Below, piece by piece: positions 18,850 through 28,613 of a DNA stretch of 64,000 nt. Each line of letters starts with the position of its first letter. Position 1 is the first letter of the stretch. Below the pieces are notes generated by a model, which made no database searches, had not been told where the DNA came from, and worked only from the letters and a program-made list of their open reading frames with translations. This stretch comes from Thalassotalea marina (GTDB lineage Bacteria > Pseudomonadota > Gammaproteobacteria > Enterobacterales > Alteromonadaceae). The DNA lies in contig NZ_BNCK01000010.1 in assembly GCF_014656435.1 (NCBI RefSeq), forward strand, positions 142,600 to 206,599. The letters are read 5' to 3'. A program made the position numbers and the translations under genes.

Positions 18850-19242
18850 ATTAACAAAATTAACCAACCAACGTTTGGCGCTGACGATATCACTAAAAAC
18901 ATGAAAGGTTAACTTACAAGATTGATATACTCTACGTAGTTGCATTTGCTGAATATCTGCCGAAGTGCTATTGATAATAACGCTGGCGTTGGCGATCATG
19001 CCTCTTTCCATTCTGTATTTCGTCACCTCAATTAAAGCCTGTTCAATATCGGGCGTAAACACTGTTTTACCATAAAAGGTGATGAGTAACCCCCAAGGCT
19101 CTCCGTTAAATTCATCGCAGGCTTTATACATTTGGGCAACATATTGTTGAGAAGTTTCTTCACTAAATGGCCCATGGGCATCAACAACCAAAATATTGCC
19201 TTCACGTTCAATTTGATAATCACCTTGCTGCGCTAATTTCAT
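18826..19242 (-). CDS. STAS-like domain protein (copy 1)
   Basis: A 138-residue soluble protein with the alternating strand/helix pattern of STAS/SpoIIAA-like folds. It opens GDYQIEREGNILVVDAHGPF, then SQQYV, WGLLITF and a C-terminal AKRWLVNF. A second protein of the same size and layout is encoded at 36209-36616. I see no phospho-serine motif typical of classical anti-sigma antagonists. It probably acts in protein-protein interaction; the partner is unknown. It lies alone between pepB and thpR. Confidence 0.65.
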   Translation of the reverse strand: MKLAQQGDYQIEREGNILVVDAHGPFSEETSQQYVAQMYKACDEFNGEPWGLLITFYGKTVFTPDIEQALIEVTKYRMERGMIANASVIINSTSADIQQMQLRRVYQSCKLTFHVFSDIVSAKRWLVNFVNEQSPKRA

Positions 19243-19354
19243 GTCTGCTCTCTGCTGCTAACTGGGACAATATTGATAGCAATTTCGTTTGCTTTTGCCA
19301 AGTAAGCAGATTTTTTGTGACATGCAAATATTTATTGTCAATTGAAACAAGTGG

Positions 19355-19879
19355 TTATAACTTGCATATTGGCCAGCTTACTAATGGGTGATATTGCACA
19401 CCAGCTTCTGTTGATTCTGAATGGTACAGACTAAAGGAACTGACATTAATTAATTGTGCAGGCAAATTGAATTGCGGCAGTGTTTTGACCTTACGAAAGA
19501 TTGTTATATGGGGTAAATAGTGACGAGTTTCTTGTTTAATATCGTGAGCTATGGCAAGTTGACGTAACGCTTTTGCTAATGACTTTAGCTCATCTGGAAA
19601 GTGATCAAAGCCTAAGTAGAGTACTTGTGGTTTTTTAAAGTGCGCTAACTTCGTTATTTTTAATACAAATTCTGTGGCTATTTTAGGTTTATTGATTTGA
19701 CTTAGATGGTTTATCAGTGCTTTTTCAATATTGCTAGTCACCTGCCCTAAAAAAGCCAACGTAATATGAAAATTCTCAGGTTGCACTGGTTTGGCTGTTA
19801 TAGGGTGTTTATCTCGCCACAGGGCGATAGCCTGTTTGTCGTCAGTTTTAAGATCAAGAGCAAAAAATAATCGTTTCAT
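19355..19879 (-). CDS. thpR: RNA 2',3'-cyclic phosphodiesterase ThpR
   Basis: A 174-residue 2H phosphoesterase (formerly 2'-5' RNA ligase LigT) that opens 2',3'-cyclic phosphates on RNA. The two HxTx motifs are visible as HITLAFLG (near residue 38) and HITIFRKV (near residue 124). It is divergent from hrpB across about 140 bases. Confidence 0.93.
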   Translation of the reverse strand: MKRLFFALDLKTDDKQAIALWRDKHPITAKPVQPENFHITLAFLGQVTSNIEKALINHLSQINKPKIATEFVLKITKLAHFKKPQVLYLGFDHFPDELKSLAKALRQLAIAHDIKQETRHYLPHITIFRKVKTLPQFNLPAQLINVSSFSLYHSESTEAGVQYHPLVSWPICKL

Positions 19880-20022
19880 ATCGTTTGGTTGTTAGTGATT
19901 AAAAAAGAAACGTATTCATTATAATAATCCAGTTAAGATTATGTTTTTAGATTTGTCATTACGGTACCATAAGGCAGTTTAATAATCTCAATACGATAAT
20001 CTACTATATCGAGCAACTGCCA

Positions 20023-22521
20023 GTGTCTTCACCTGAACAATTTCTACCAATAGATTCCCTTAAAAAAGAATTTTTAGCAGCGATAAAGTCGCATGCTACT
20101 TTGCTGGTCAGTGCACAGCCAGGAGCTGGCAAGTCCACGCGATTACCACTGTGGTTATTGGAAAAAGGTACAGGATTGTCAGGCAAAGTATATTTGCTAC
20201 AGCCGCGCAGAGTTGCGGTTAAAAATATTGCGCAATACCTAGCTGAACAGTTAGGAGAGGGGGTTGGGCAACGTGTCGGTTATCGAATCAGAAATGAAGC
20301 AAAAGTAAGTAGTCACACTCAACTTGAAGTAGTTACAGAAGGAGTGTTGGTTAGAATGATGCAAGAAGACCCTGAATTGCTAGGGACTTCTATAGTTATC
20401 TTGGATGAATTTCACGAACGGTCACTGCAAACTGATTTGGCCTATGCCTTGGCACGAGATATCCAACAAGGATTACGTGATGACTTAACCTTAGTTATCA
20501 TGTCTGCCACTTTATCAATTTCACAGCTACAGCAGGCTATTCCTGACGCCTACTACTTATTCAGTGAAGGACGCAGTTTTCCGGTAGAAGTGAGTTATTC
20601 ACCAGCAAATAATATGAATCGCTGGCGAGATCACGCGCTGCAGGTAATAAAGCAGCAAATAAATGAAACTGATTCTTCAATCTTGGTATTTTTACCCAGC
20701 AGCAATGATATTCGATTTTTACATCAAGCCCTTGAACAGCAAGCAATTGACGTATTTAGTTTGTTTGGCTACTTGTCTATTGATCAACAAATGGCTGCGA
20801 TAAAAGCACCTGAAGTTGGACAACGTAAACTGGTATTAGCAACAAATATTGCTGAAACTAGTTTGACTATTGATGGCATTAATTTAGTCATTGATTCGGG
20901 ACTAGAAAATATTGCTGTTTATGATGAAGGTATCTTGGCCAATAAACTAGTGCAACGTCAAATCAGTAAGTCATCAGCTATACAGCGAGCGGGAAGGGCA
21001 GGAAGAACTGCACCAGGCACATGCATCCGTTTATACAGTGAAGCGCTTTTTGAACGAGCGACTCAGCACAACGGCTTGGCGATAGAGCAATCAGATGTTG
21101 TACCAATTGTACTTGAAGCCGCCAGGTGGGGTGTGAGTTCATTAAGTGAAATGCCATTTATTGATTTACCAAAAGAAATGATAGAGCAACAGGCTTGGCA
21201 AACACTCCATGAATTAAAGATGGTTGATGACAACCAACGTTTGACTGTTCAAGGTGAACGCGGCGCTACAATACCTTGCCATCCTCGCTTTGCCCATATG
21301 ATTTTAGCGGCAGAACAATTAGAACAAAGCCAGCAAGTAGAAGGCCTTGTTGAGCTCGCTTGTGTTGTCACTTCATTATTGGAGGCTAAAGATATATTTT
21401 CTGTCGAGCAAGCACGTGATAACAGCGATTTAGTCATGCGTCTTCACGTGTTGCTTAAAAATTGGCACCAAGGCCGATATCAACAAATCACCAAACAAGC
21501 TGAAAAGCTGGCAGGCATGTTTGATCGCCAGATAAAAATTACTCAAATTCGAGTTGAACACACCGGTGTTTTACTTGCTTTTGCATATCCAGAGCGAGTT
21601 GCTAAAAAGCGTAAAAATCAAGCCGAATATTTAACGGCGAGTGGTAAAGGACTGAGTATTTCAAATGACGATCCTATACTAGATCACGAATGGCTTGTTG
21701 CTGCACACGTCAGCAAACAACGCACAATACTTAAAGCAAGGTTAGTTGCTACAGTGGAGCTTGAACAGCTGATTGATTGGCAGGTAGTAACTTTAGAAGA
21801 AAAGTTATTAGTTAATTATGATGAGATAAAACAAGCTATTACCAGTAAGGCAATAACAAGTCTTGGCGCTATTGTTGTTTCCGACAAACCAATCAAAATC
21901 GCTTTAAACGATGCACAACTTAGCGAAATGTGGCTAACAACTATTCGTCAACAAGGGATACATTGGCTCAACTGGCAAGAGAAAGACAAACAGCTATTGG
22001 CACGTTGGCGTTGGCTTAACCGCTGGCAAAATCAATTGGACTTTCCTGATGTTTGTGAAGAAAAGCTTTTAGCTTCGTTGGAACAATGGCTGGCACCATT
22101 TTTACTGGGTGCAACGTCGAAAAAGACGCTAGATAGTATTGATTTAAGCCAAGCCTTGTTAACACTGCTCAGTTATGCGCAACAACAACAATTAGATCAA
22201 GCTGCACCGGTAAGTTATCGTGGTGCTACAGGCAGAAAGTGTCCTATTAACTATTCTGATGAACAGCATCCTATTGTTTCTTTGCCCGTTCATGAGTTAT
22301 ACGGCTGTTCCGTAGGGCCTAGTGTCGGGGAGCAACAAGCTCCGATATTGTTAACCTTAGAAATGTTGTCACCGGCGCAGCGCCCAGTACAAGTGACTAA
22401 AGACTTGGCTGGTTTTTGGTGTGGAAGTTATGCCCAAGTGCAAAAAGATATGAAGTCTAGGTATCCCAAGCACTACTGGCCAGACGATCCAGCAAACTCG
22501 CCACCTAGAAAACCTCGGTAA
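20023..22521 (+). CDS. hrpB: ATP-dependent RNA helicase HrpB
   Basis: A DEAH/RHA-type helicase of 832 residues, the usual HrpB length. Motif I is SAQPGAGKSTRLPL, motif II DEFHERSLQ, motif III MSATLS and motif VI IQRAGRAGRTAPG. The C-terminal HrpB-specific region ends in a basic tail. It starts with GTG (MSSPEQFLP). Its RNA targets are unknown. It is divergent from thpR. Confidence 0.96.
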   Translation: MSSPEQFLPIDSLKKEFLAAIKSHATLLVSAQPGAGKSTRLPLWLLEKGTGLSGKVYLLQPRRVAVKNIAQYLAEQLGEGVGQRVGYRIRNEAKVSSHTQLEVVTEGVLVRMMQEDPELLGTSIVILDEFHERSLQTDLAYALARDIQQGLRDDLTLVIMSATLSISQLQQAIPDAYYLFSEGRSFPVEVSYSPANNMNRWRDHALQVIKQQINETDSSILVFLPSSNDIRFLHQALEQQAIDVFSLFGYLSIDQQMAAIKAPEVGQRKLVLATNIAETSLTIDGINLVIDSGLENIAVYDEGILANKLVQRQISKSSAIQRAGRAGRTAPGTCIRLYSEALFERATQHNGLAIEQSDVVPIVLEAARWGVSSLSEMPFIDLPKEMIEQQAWQTLHELKMVDDNQRLTVQGERGATIPCHPRFAHMILAAEQLEQSQQVEGLVELACVVTSLLEAKDIFSVEQARDNSDLVMRLHVLLKNWHQGRYQQITKQAEKLAGMFDRQIKITQIRVEHTGVLLAFAYPERVAKKRKNQAEYLTASGKGLSISNDDPILDHEWLVAAHVSKQRTILKARLVATVELEQLIDWQVVTLEEKLLVNYDEIKQAITSKAITSLGAIVVSDKPIKIALNDAQLSEMWLTTIRQQGIHWLNWQEKDKQLLARWRWLNRWQNQLDFPDVCEEKLLASLEQWLAPFLLGATSKKTLDSIDLSQALLTLLSYAQQQQLDQAAPVSYRGATGRKCPINYSDEQHPIVSLPVHELYGCSVGPSVGEQQAPILLTLEMLSPAQRPVQVTKDLAGFWCGSYAQVQKDMKSRYPKHYWPDDPANSPPRKPR

Positions 22522-22618
22522 TATGTTTGTAAATTAGCGTGCAGGCGTTATTTGAACTTAACTCTAGTGAACCCTCTAGTTAAATCAAACCCTTACAATA
22601 AGTTAGCCACAGTCTATT

Positions 22619-22646
22619 TAGAAGCAGGTAAATTGCCTGCTTCTTG
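22619..22646. repeat. Hairpin between hrpB and the S41 peptidase gene
   Basis: AGAAGCAGG pairs with CCTGCTTCT around TAAATTG. It lies between convergent genes and probably marks their 3' ends, but no proper T run follows on either strand. Confidence 0.55.
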
Positions 22647-22666
22647 CCGTTTACATTAATGTTAGC

Positions 22667-24049
22667 TTAGTCGTTGGCCAATAAACAGATCGCTTTATTT
22701 GCAAACATCTTATCAAGATCATAAGAATGAATAGCATCAAAAGGAATAAAGATATCAGGTTGTACCGAAAGCATATTATTTTTGTTACTTGGACGACTGT
22801 ACAAAACGACTGGTGCGTAAGCGTCCAATCCCGTCGCTTTTAGTTTGATATCAGTGACAAGACCAGTTGTACCAGAACGACCAGCAGTTGGTGTACCAAT
22901 AATAGAACCAATACCATGATCTTGTACTGCAATCGCAAAGTGAATTGCTGACGAATAGGTCATACTTCCGACTAGAATATAAACGTTACCTTTAAACTTT
23001 AGTGGGTTGGTCAAATCTGGTTCTGTCATCTCAATATCGCCAGAAACTCTCATTCCAATAACATCGTCTGCACTTGCAATCTCTTTGGTAACTCTCGCTT
23101 TATATGCTGAACTATAACGATAAGGAGTATGAGCTATGTAAGGCATAATTCCCTTTTGCCACATACTGTTGCCACCACCACCATTGTCGCTAATGTCAAT
23201 GACCAAGTCGCTAACGTTTTGTTTTTTGAAATATTCAAAAGCCGTTTCTGTCATAGCAAGAAACTCTTTGAAAAACTTTTTATTCATGGTCTCAACACGA
23301 ATATACCCAGTTGAATCATTTAATAATTTGTAGCTATACAAACTGTCGAATGATCGCTGTGACAGCTTCTTATCCATAAGAGTGTCACTTCCTTGGATAT
23401 TTACCGTGTGACGAATGTCGTTTTCTAGATATTCAATTTCATAGTTGGGAGCGGCATCGAAGTTTGACCAATACTCCTCTGAAAACCAACGTGATATTAG
23501 TTCTCTTTGTTGCTCCACATTGTCTCCCGATCTGCGCAACAACATTTCTTTGATGATTTCTTTTGATGTTTTGCCATTGATGGAAAGTATTTCAATACCA
23601 CTTGGCAAAAATGAGGAGCCATGAAAATCTTTTCTAAGAAATAATCGATTATTCAGATCCAAATATACATGCAGCGGGAAAACTCGCTTCCCTTGTGATA
23701 ATTCCTTTTCTATGAGCGACTTCCGTCTCGGAATTGCAATTCCAGCGTGCCCGTCGTGTAACACTGGGTTGATTAGAGAAAACAATCGCCATGCTTCCTT
23801 CACGGTCATCGGTTTAGTCAACTGACTTTTAATTTTCTTAACCGTGTTATTTAACTCAATGGCGTCAAGATTATGATGTGGCGCGGGATGTAAAGAATAG
23901 TAACCTTCTACCAGTGCGTATAAGTCAGCATGTAAATCTGCGACTGATACAACTTTATCCATATCAATTAACTCTGAGTCAGCCGATACTTTAAGACTAG
24001 GCAACATGAGCAGTGCACAAAAGCCGGCGACCATTATTCTAAAAAACAT
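22667..24049 (-). CDS. Secreted S41 family peptidase
   Basis: A 460-residue protein with a Sec signal peptide (MFFRIMVAGFCALLMLPSLKVSA). The S41 core is visible: LVIDISDNGGGG, then the serine nucleophile in GSMTYSSAIHFA and the downstream TPTAGRSG. A PDZ-like segment (IEILSINGKTSKEI) sits ahead of the core. It acts outside the cytoplasm, but the substrate is unknown. This is not the housekeeping tail-specific protease Prc, which is longer. It stands alone and ends at a hairpin shared with hrpB. Confidence 0.87.
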   Translation of the reverse strand: MFFRIMVAGFCALLMLPSLKVSADSELIDMDKVVSVADLHADLYALVEGYYSLHPAPHHNLDAIELNNTVKKIKSQLTKPMTVKEAWRLFSLINPVLHDGHAGIAIPRRKSLIEKELSQGKRVFPLHVYLDLNNRLFLRKDFHGSSFLPSGIEILSINGKTSKEIIKEMLLRRSGDNVEQQRELISRWFSEEYWSNFDAAPNYEIEYLENDIRHTVNIQGSDTLMDKKLSQRSFDSLYSYKLLNDSTGYIRVETMNKKFFKEFLAMTETAFEYFKKQNVSDLVIDISDNGGGGNSMWQKGIMPYIAHTPYRYSSAYKARVTKEIASADDVIGMRVSGDIEMTEPDLTNPLKFKGNVYILVGSMTYSSAIHFAIAVQDHGIGSIIGTPTAGRSGTTGLVTDIKLKATGLDAYAPVVLYSRPSNKNNMLSVQPDIFIPFDAIHSYDLDKMFANKAICLLAND

Positions 24050-24236
24050 ACTTTTTTACTTTCCATTTTAATTTAGACAATGGTTAAGACGAAGTACCTT
24101 GATTAATAGTTTGTTTTTTAGAAAATTTTTTTAGTATTAATTTGTGATAAACAAATAATTAATTTCCCAGCCATATGAAAAGCAATACAGCTAGTTTACA
24201 ATAACCCTTTAATTTTAATTCATTCATCTATATTTT

Positions 24237-25295
24237 ATGACTTTGCTCTTTACCTATTTGGCCATAGCAATTGGAGTTTCATTTTTATGTTCTGTGCTTG
24301 AAGCGGTACTACTATCAGTAACGCCAAGTTTTGTAGAAAAAACTCAAGCAGAAAAACCAATTGGCGGTAAAGTACTTCGCCAAGTAAAAGAAAATATTGA
24401 TAAATCTATTTCAAGTATTCTTATCTTGAACACATTTGCTCACACTATGGGGGCTGCTGGTGTTGGTGCACAAGCCATTCGAGTGTTTGGTGAAGAAAAA
24501 GAAACCCTGATTGCGTTCTTGTTAACACTGGCCATTTTATATTTTTCAGAAATCATCCCTAAAACTATTGGCGCAAAATTTTGGCGTAATTTGGCGATAC
24601 CATCTGCATACATCATTAACTTTTTAGTTAAAATCGTTTATCCGTTAGTGTGGTTTTCATCACTGCTGACTCGCATGTTTAGTAAAGATAAGCTTGATGT
24701 AGTATCACGTGATGAGATCAGAGCGTTTGCTGCACTTGGCCACAAGGGCGGTTCACTTTTTAGGCAAGAAAATCAGTTGGTTGAAAATATTTTGACCTTA
24801 AGAGATGTCAAAGCAGAAGACATTCTTACACCACGCAGTGTTGTGCACGCGCTAGACGAAACTATGACGGTTTCTGAGGCTTTGTCTGCCCCTCAAACCG
24901 CTAACTTTACCAGAATACCTGTATTTGCTGGCTCTATCGACAGCATTGTTGGGGTTATTATCAAAGGTCAGCTCTATGAGTTGGAACGACAAGGTAAGGG
25001 TGATGTGCAGCTCAGTGAGGTGAAACAAGCTATTCACAGTATTTCAGAAAGTTTGCCGGTTTTGCCGTTGCTTGATGTATTTATCAAACGACAAGAACAC
25101 ATATTTTTAGTGGAAGATCACTTTGGACAAACCGCAGGTATTGTCACCTTAGAAGACGCCATAGAAACTTTCTTAGGACGTGAAATCATGGATGAAAGTG
25201 ACCAAGTTGAAGATATGCAAATGTTGGCTAAAGCAAAGTTTAGGCAACGATTGAAATCTACCAACAATAAAATATCAGCAGATTACGACGAGTAA
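24237..25295 (+). CDS. CNNM/DUF21 membrane protein with CBS pair
   Basis: A 352-residue protein with an N-terminal DUF21/CNNM transmembrane domain (three or four segments in residues 1-150) followed by tandem CBS domains (about 195-330; VKAEDILTPRSVVHAL, FLVEDHFGQTAGIVTLED). The CorC/HlyC C-terminal domain is absent, giving a shorter form. Relatives are linked to magnesium or other divalent-cation transport. It precedes mrcB by nine bases, suggesting co-transcription. Confidence 0.85.
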   Translation: MTLLFTYLAIAIGVSFLCSVLEAVLLSVTPSFVEKTQAEKPIGGKVLRQVKENIDKSISSILILNTFAHTMGAAGVGAQAIRVFGEEKETLIAFLLTLAILYFSEIIPKTIGAKFWRNLAIPSAYIINFLVKIVYPLVWFSSLLTRMFSKDKLDVVSRDEIRAFAALGHKGGSLFRQENQLVENILTLRDVKAEDILTPRSVVHALDETMTVSEALSAPQTANFTRIPVFAGSIDSIVGVIIKGQLYELERQGKGDVQLSEVKQAIHSISESLPVLPLLDVFIKRQEHIFLVEDHFGQTAGIVTLEDAIETFLGREIMDESDQVEDMQMLAKAKFRQRLKSTNNKISADYDE

Positions 25296-25304
25296 AGGCT
25301 AGCT

Positions 25305-27644
25305 GTGGTAGTTTCTAAAGGCAAATCTACAAATAACAAAAATCCAGTAGCCCCGCAAAAAAGCAAATTACGTCGATTTGTTTGGTTTATGTTTAAACTA
25401 AGCTTGTTGGGGCTATTAGTTATTGCATTTTATACCCTCTATTTGGATGCAAGAGTTGTTGAAAAATTTGAGGGTCAACGCTGGAAAATCCCAGTACAAG
25501 TCTACGGCAAAGTCCATCGCTTCTATCCAAATAGCCCAATTAATTTAAGCCACTTGAAACGTGAATTGACCTTAATGGGTTATAAACGTGTGACTAAAGT
25601 GAGCAACCCTGGGCAGTTTGCATTATCAAAATCACGTATCATTATTTTTCGTCGAGCTTTCGATTTTGGCTCTGGAGTAGAATACCCAGAAAAAATAATG
25701 ATCGACGTTAATCAGGGACAAGAACAACAGTTTGTTAGCAAGTTGTATATTGATGAGCAACCAACAGACGCGGTTGAATTGGAGCCGTACCTGATCGATC
25801 GGATTGTTCCAGAGAGTAAAGAAGATAGAGTATTAGTACCACTGCAATCGGTACCTGAAAAATTACTTGATACTTTATTGGTTGTAGAAGATAGAGATTT
25901 TTATTTTCACCATGGCGTCTCGCCTCTTGGTATAGCTCGTGCGCTTTATAGCAATATCAAAGCGGGCCGCACTGTTCAAGGTGGCAGTACTTTAACGCAA
26001 CAACTCGTTAAAAATATGTACTTAACACGAGATAAAACCATCTGGCGTAAAGTGAATGAAGCCATCATGGCATTGCTGCTTGAGTATCGCTATAGCAAAG
26101 ACCAGCTACTAGAAGCCTATATTAACGAAGTGTACCTAGGCCAACATTATGCCAATGGTATTTATGGTTTTGGGTTAGCGGCTGAGTTTTACTTTGGTAA
26201 AAACATTGCGCAGTTAAGTAACGAACAAATGGCTACCCTTGTTGGTGTCATTAAAGGTCCTAGTTATTACGATCCTTGGCGTTACGAAGAGCGAGTTAAA
26301 CGTCGTCGTGATCTGGTACTTAAGCTAATGTTTGATCACGAATACATTTCAAAAGATGAATACTTAACGGCGGTAAACTCTTCGTTGTCGGTGCGATCAT
26401 CAAGAAAATTACGCACAAAAAGTCAAAAATTTCCACACTACCTACAGTTAGTTAAAAAAGAGCTGAGCGAATTACTGTCGCCACAAGATCAACATTCAGG
26501 CATTCGAGTTTTTACCGAATTTTCTCTATACACTCAAACTACAATGGAAAATGTTGCCGAGACTTCATTAGAAAAGCTTGCAGGCACGGCGGAACATGAT
26601 CTTGAAACGGCTATGGTGGTCAGTGAAAAAAATACTGGTGCGATAGTTGGTGTGATTGGGGGAAAACAAAAAGGTTATGCAGGTTTCAACCGAGCGGTTA
26701 ATGCATCTAGACCTATTGGTTCACTCATTAAACCGGCAATATTTGTGTCTGCGTTAGAGCGCTACCAAACTTATCAGTTAGCAACCATGTTAGATGATAA
26801 AGCGATAACCTTTAAGGCCGATAACGGTGATGTTTGGCAACCAAAAAACTATGATGGTAAGTTTTCTGGTAAAGCATCGTTACAAGATAGCCTTGTTAAA
26901 TCTCTTAATATCCCAACGGTTAATTTGGGCATGGCGCTTGGGCTTGAAAATGTCGCTCAGGTTATGCATTTATTGGGCTATCAACACGATATCACGCTAA
27001 GACCTTCCATGTTATTAGGTGCGATTAATATGTCGCCTGTTGAAGTGAACCAGTTTTACTTACCTATGGTGAATAATGGCTATGGCGTTTATGGTCATAC
27101 AGTGAATAAAATTATTTCTGCTCAGGGCGAAACGGTTTATGAACATATGCCTGAAAATGTACAGTACTTCTCTGAGCAGGCGAGTTATTTACTTGATTAT
27201 GCCTTAACAAAAGTTGCAAAAGAAGGTACGGCAAAGTCACTAACTTGGCGTTTAAAAGGCAAAACCGTCGCTGGTAAAACCGGTACAACTAATGATCAAA
27301 GAGATAGTTGGTATGTCGGGTACGATGATCAATATCTAGTAACAACCTGGATTGGCTACGATGATAACCAACCGACAAAACTAACGGGAAGCTCAGGTGC
27401 ATTGGTGTTGTATGCCGACTTTATGAATTCGTTAGGTGCTGTCAGTAAGTTGTCAACACCACCAGACGGCGTTGATGAGATTGCCTTTGAAGCAAAAACC
27501 GGTTATCCAATGGCAGTTGATTGTGAAGGTAATGTGATGTTACCTGCAGTTAATCGAGGGTTAGCAATGCAATACTCTTGCTCTGAGCCGCAACCAGCGA
27601 AAAAGAAAAAATCTTGGTTAGAACGAATATTTGGCTCTGATTAG
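25305..27644 (+). CDS. mrcB: Penicillin-binding protein 1B
   Basis: A bifunctional class A PBP of 779 residues that polymerises and cross-links peptidoglycan at the inner membrane. In order: a basic cytosolic tail, one membrane anchor (about 29-46), a UB2H-like domain (LKRELTLMGYKRV), the GT51 glycosyltransferase (EDRDFYFHHGVSPLGIARAL, GGSTLTQQLVKN), then the transpeptidase with SLIK, SLN and KTGTT motifs. It starts with GTG. The product should need an LpoB-type partner; LpoA at 33-35 kb is the usual partner of PBP1A instead. Confidence 0.96.
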   Translation: MVVSKGKSTNNKNPVAPQKSKLRRFVWFMFKLSLLGLLVIAFYTLYLDARVVEKFEGQRWKIPVQVYGKVHRFYPNSPINLSHLKRELTLMGYKRVTKVSNPGQFALSKSRIIIFRRAFDFGSGVEYPEKIMIDVNQGQEQQFVSKLYIDEQPTDAVELEPYLIDRIVPESKEDRVLVPLQSVPEKLLDTLLVVEDRDFYFHHGVSPLGIARALYSNIKAGRTVQGGSTLTQQLVKNMYLTRDKTIWRKVNEAIMALLLEYRYSKDQLLEAYINEVYLGQHYANGIYGFGLAAEFYFGKNIAQLSNEQMATLVGVIKGPSYYDPWRYEERVKRRRDLVLKLMFDHEYISKDEYLTAVNSSLSVRSSRKLRTKSQKFPHYLQLVKKELSELLSPQDQHSGIRVFTEFSLYTQTTMENVAETSLEKLAGTAEHDLETAMVVSEKNTGAIVGVIGGKQKGYAGFNRAVNASRPIGSLIKPAIFVSALERYQTYQLATMLDDKAITFKADNGDVWQPKNYDGKFSGKASLQDSLVKSLNIPTVNLGMALGLENVAQVMHLLGYQHDITLRPSMLLGAINMSPVEVNQFYLPMVNNGYGVYGHTVNKIISAQGETVYEHMPENVQYFSEQASYLLDYALTKVAKEGTAKSLTWRLKGKTVAGKTGTTNDQRDSWYVGYDDQYLVTTWIGYDDNQPTKLTGSSGALVLYADFMNSLGAVSKLSTPPDGVDEIAFEAKTGYPMAVDCEGNVMLPAVNRGLAMQYSCSEPQPAKKKKSWLERIFGSD

Positions 27645-28022
27645 CCAAAATTACTGAGCTTTATCTGTGTTTATGCAGTTTTTCAATACAAAGGATCCAA
27701 CAAAATAACGAACTTTTGTTCGTCATTTCGATAATTAGATTATCGTCAGCTATATTTGTACAAAATATCATCGTAATAAGTGAATAATTTGTTATTCAAA
27801 ACCAGTGTTTTTTTTATTTGAAACAATTTGACATCTTTTTCACTTTTACTCCGTTTTTAAAGGGATAAATCCTTGTAAAAAACAGGGCTTTTCTTTATGA
27901 TCGGAAAAATTTTTTATCGCTAAGTTTATTTGTTTAAAAAAGAATCAATGCTTTGGCTATCATTAGGTAAGCAAGAAGAATTCAATCTTTAAACTACATA
28001 AACCAAAATTTGGAGATGTTGA
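27645..28022. other. AT-rich intergenic region upstream of petABC
   Basis: This 378-base stretch has no credible gene. It holds the 5' region of the bc1 operon and a perfect 7-base-arm inverted repeat (CGATAAT, TAG, ATTATCG at 27729-27745) that could be an operator. I cannot point to a convincing promoter pair. Confidence 0.5.
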
Positions 28023-28613
28023 ATGAGCAATGCGCCTGTGAATAACGGCCGTCGACGCTTTTTAACTGCTGCTACTTCGGTAGTGGGTGGTGTCGGTGCG
28101 GTCGGTGTGGCTGTGCCTTTCATTGGCTCCTGGAACCCAAGTGAGCGAGCGAAAGCCGCTGGGGCGCCGGTTGAAGTCAATGTTAGCAAAATTGAACCTG
28201 GTCAGTTAATCCGTGCTGAATGGCGTGGTAAACCTGTCTATGTTATACGTCGTACTGACGCGATTATTGAAGAGTTAGCTGGCCATGAAGATCAACTTCG
28301 TGACCCTGAGTCTCAAGAGCCTCAGCAACCTGACTATGCGACAAATCGTCATCGCTCAATTAAGCCAGAGTTTATGGTGGCGTTAGGTGTTTGTACTCAC
28401 TTAGGTTGTGCTCCAACATACCATAAAGGCGATTTTGAAGAGAAAGTTGAAGGTACAAAGAACGGTTTCTTCTGTCCATGTCACGGTTCAAAGTTTGATA
28501 TGGCTGGTCGTGTATTCCAAGGTGTTCCAGCGCCTTTGAACTTGGTCGTTCCTGAGCATTCATTCCCAACTGCAGACACCTTATTGATCGGTGTTGGTCA
28601 AGGAGAAGCGTAA
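28023..28613 (+). CDS. petA: Ubiquinol-cytochrome c reductase iron-sulfur subunit (Rieske)
   Basis: The Rieske subunit of the cytochrome bc1 complex, 196 residues. A Tat-type signal anchor (NNGRRRFLTAATS) leads into one membrane helix. The cluster ligands are in CTHLGC and CPCHGSKFD (two Cys, two His plus the disulfide cysteines). GGAG lies upstream of the ATG. It overlaps petB by one base. Confidence 0.98.
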   Translation: MSNAPVNNGRRRFLTAATSVVGGVGAVGVAVPFIGSWNPSERAKAAGAPVEVNVSKIEPGQLIRAEWRGKPVYVIRRTDAIIEELAGHEDQLRDPESQEPQQPDYATNRHRSIKPEFMVALGVCTHLGCAPTYHKGDFEEKVEGTKNGFFCPCHGSKFDMAGRVFQGVPAPLNLVVPEHSFPTADTLLIGVGQGEA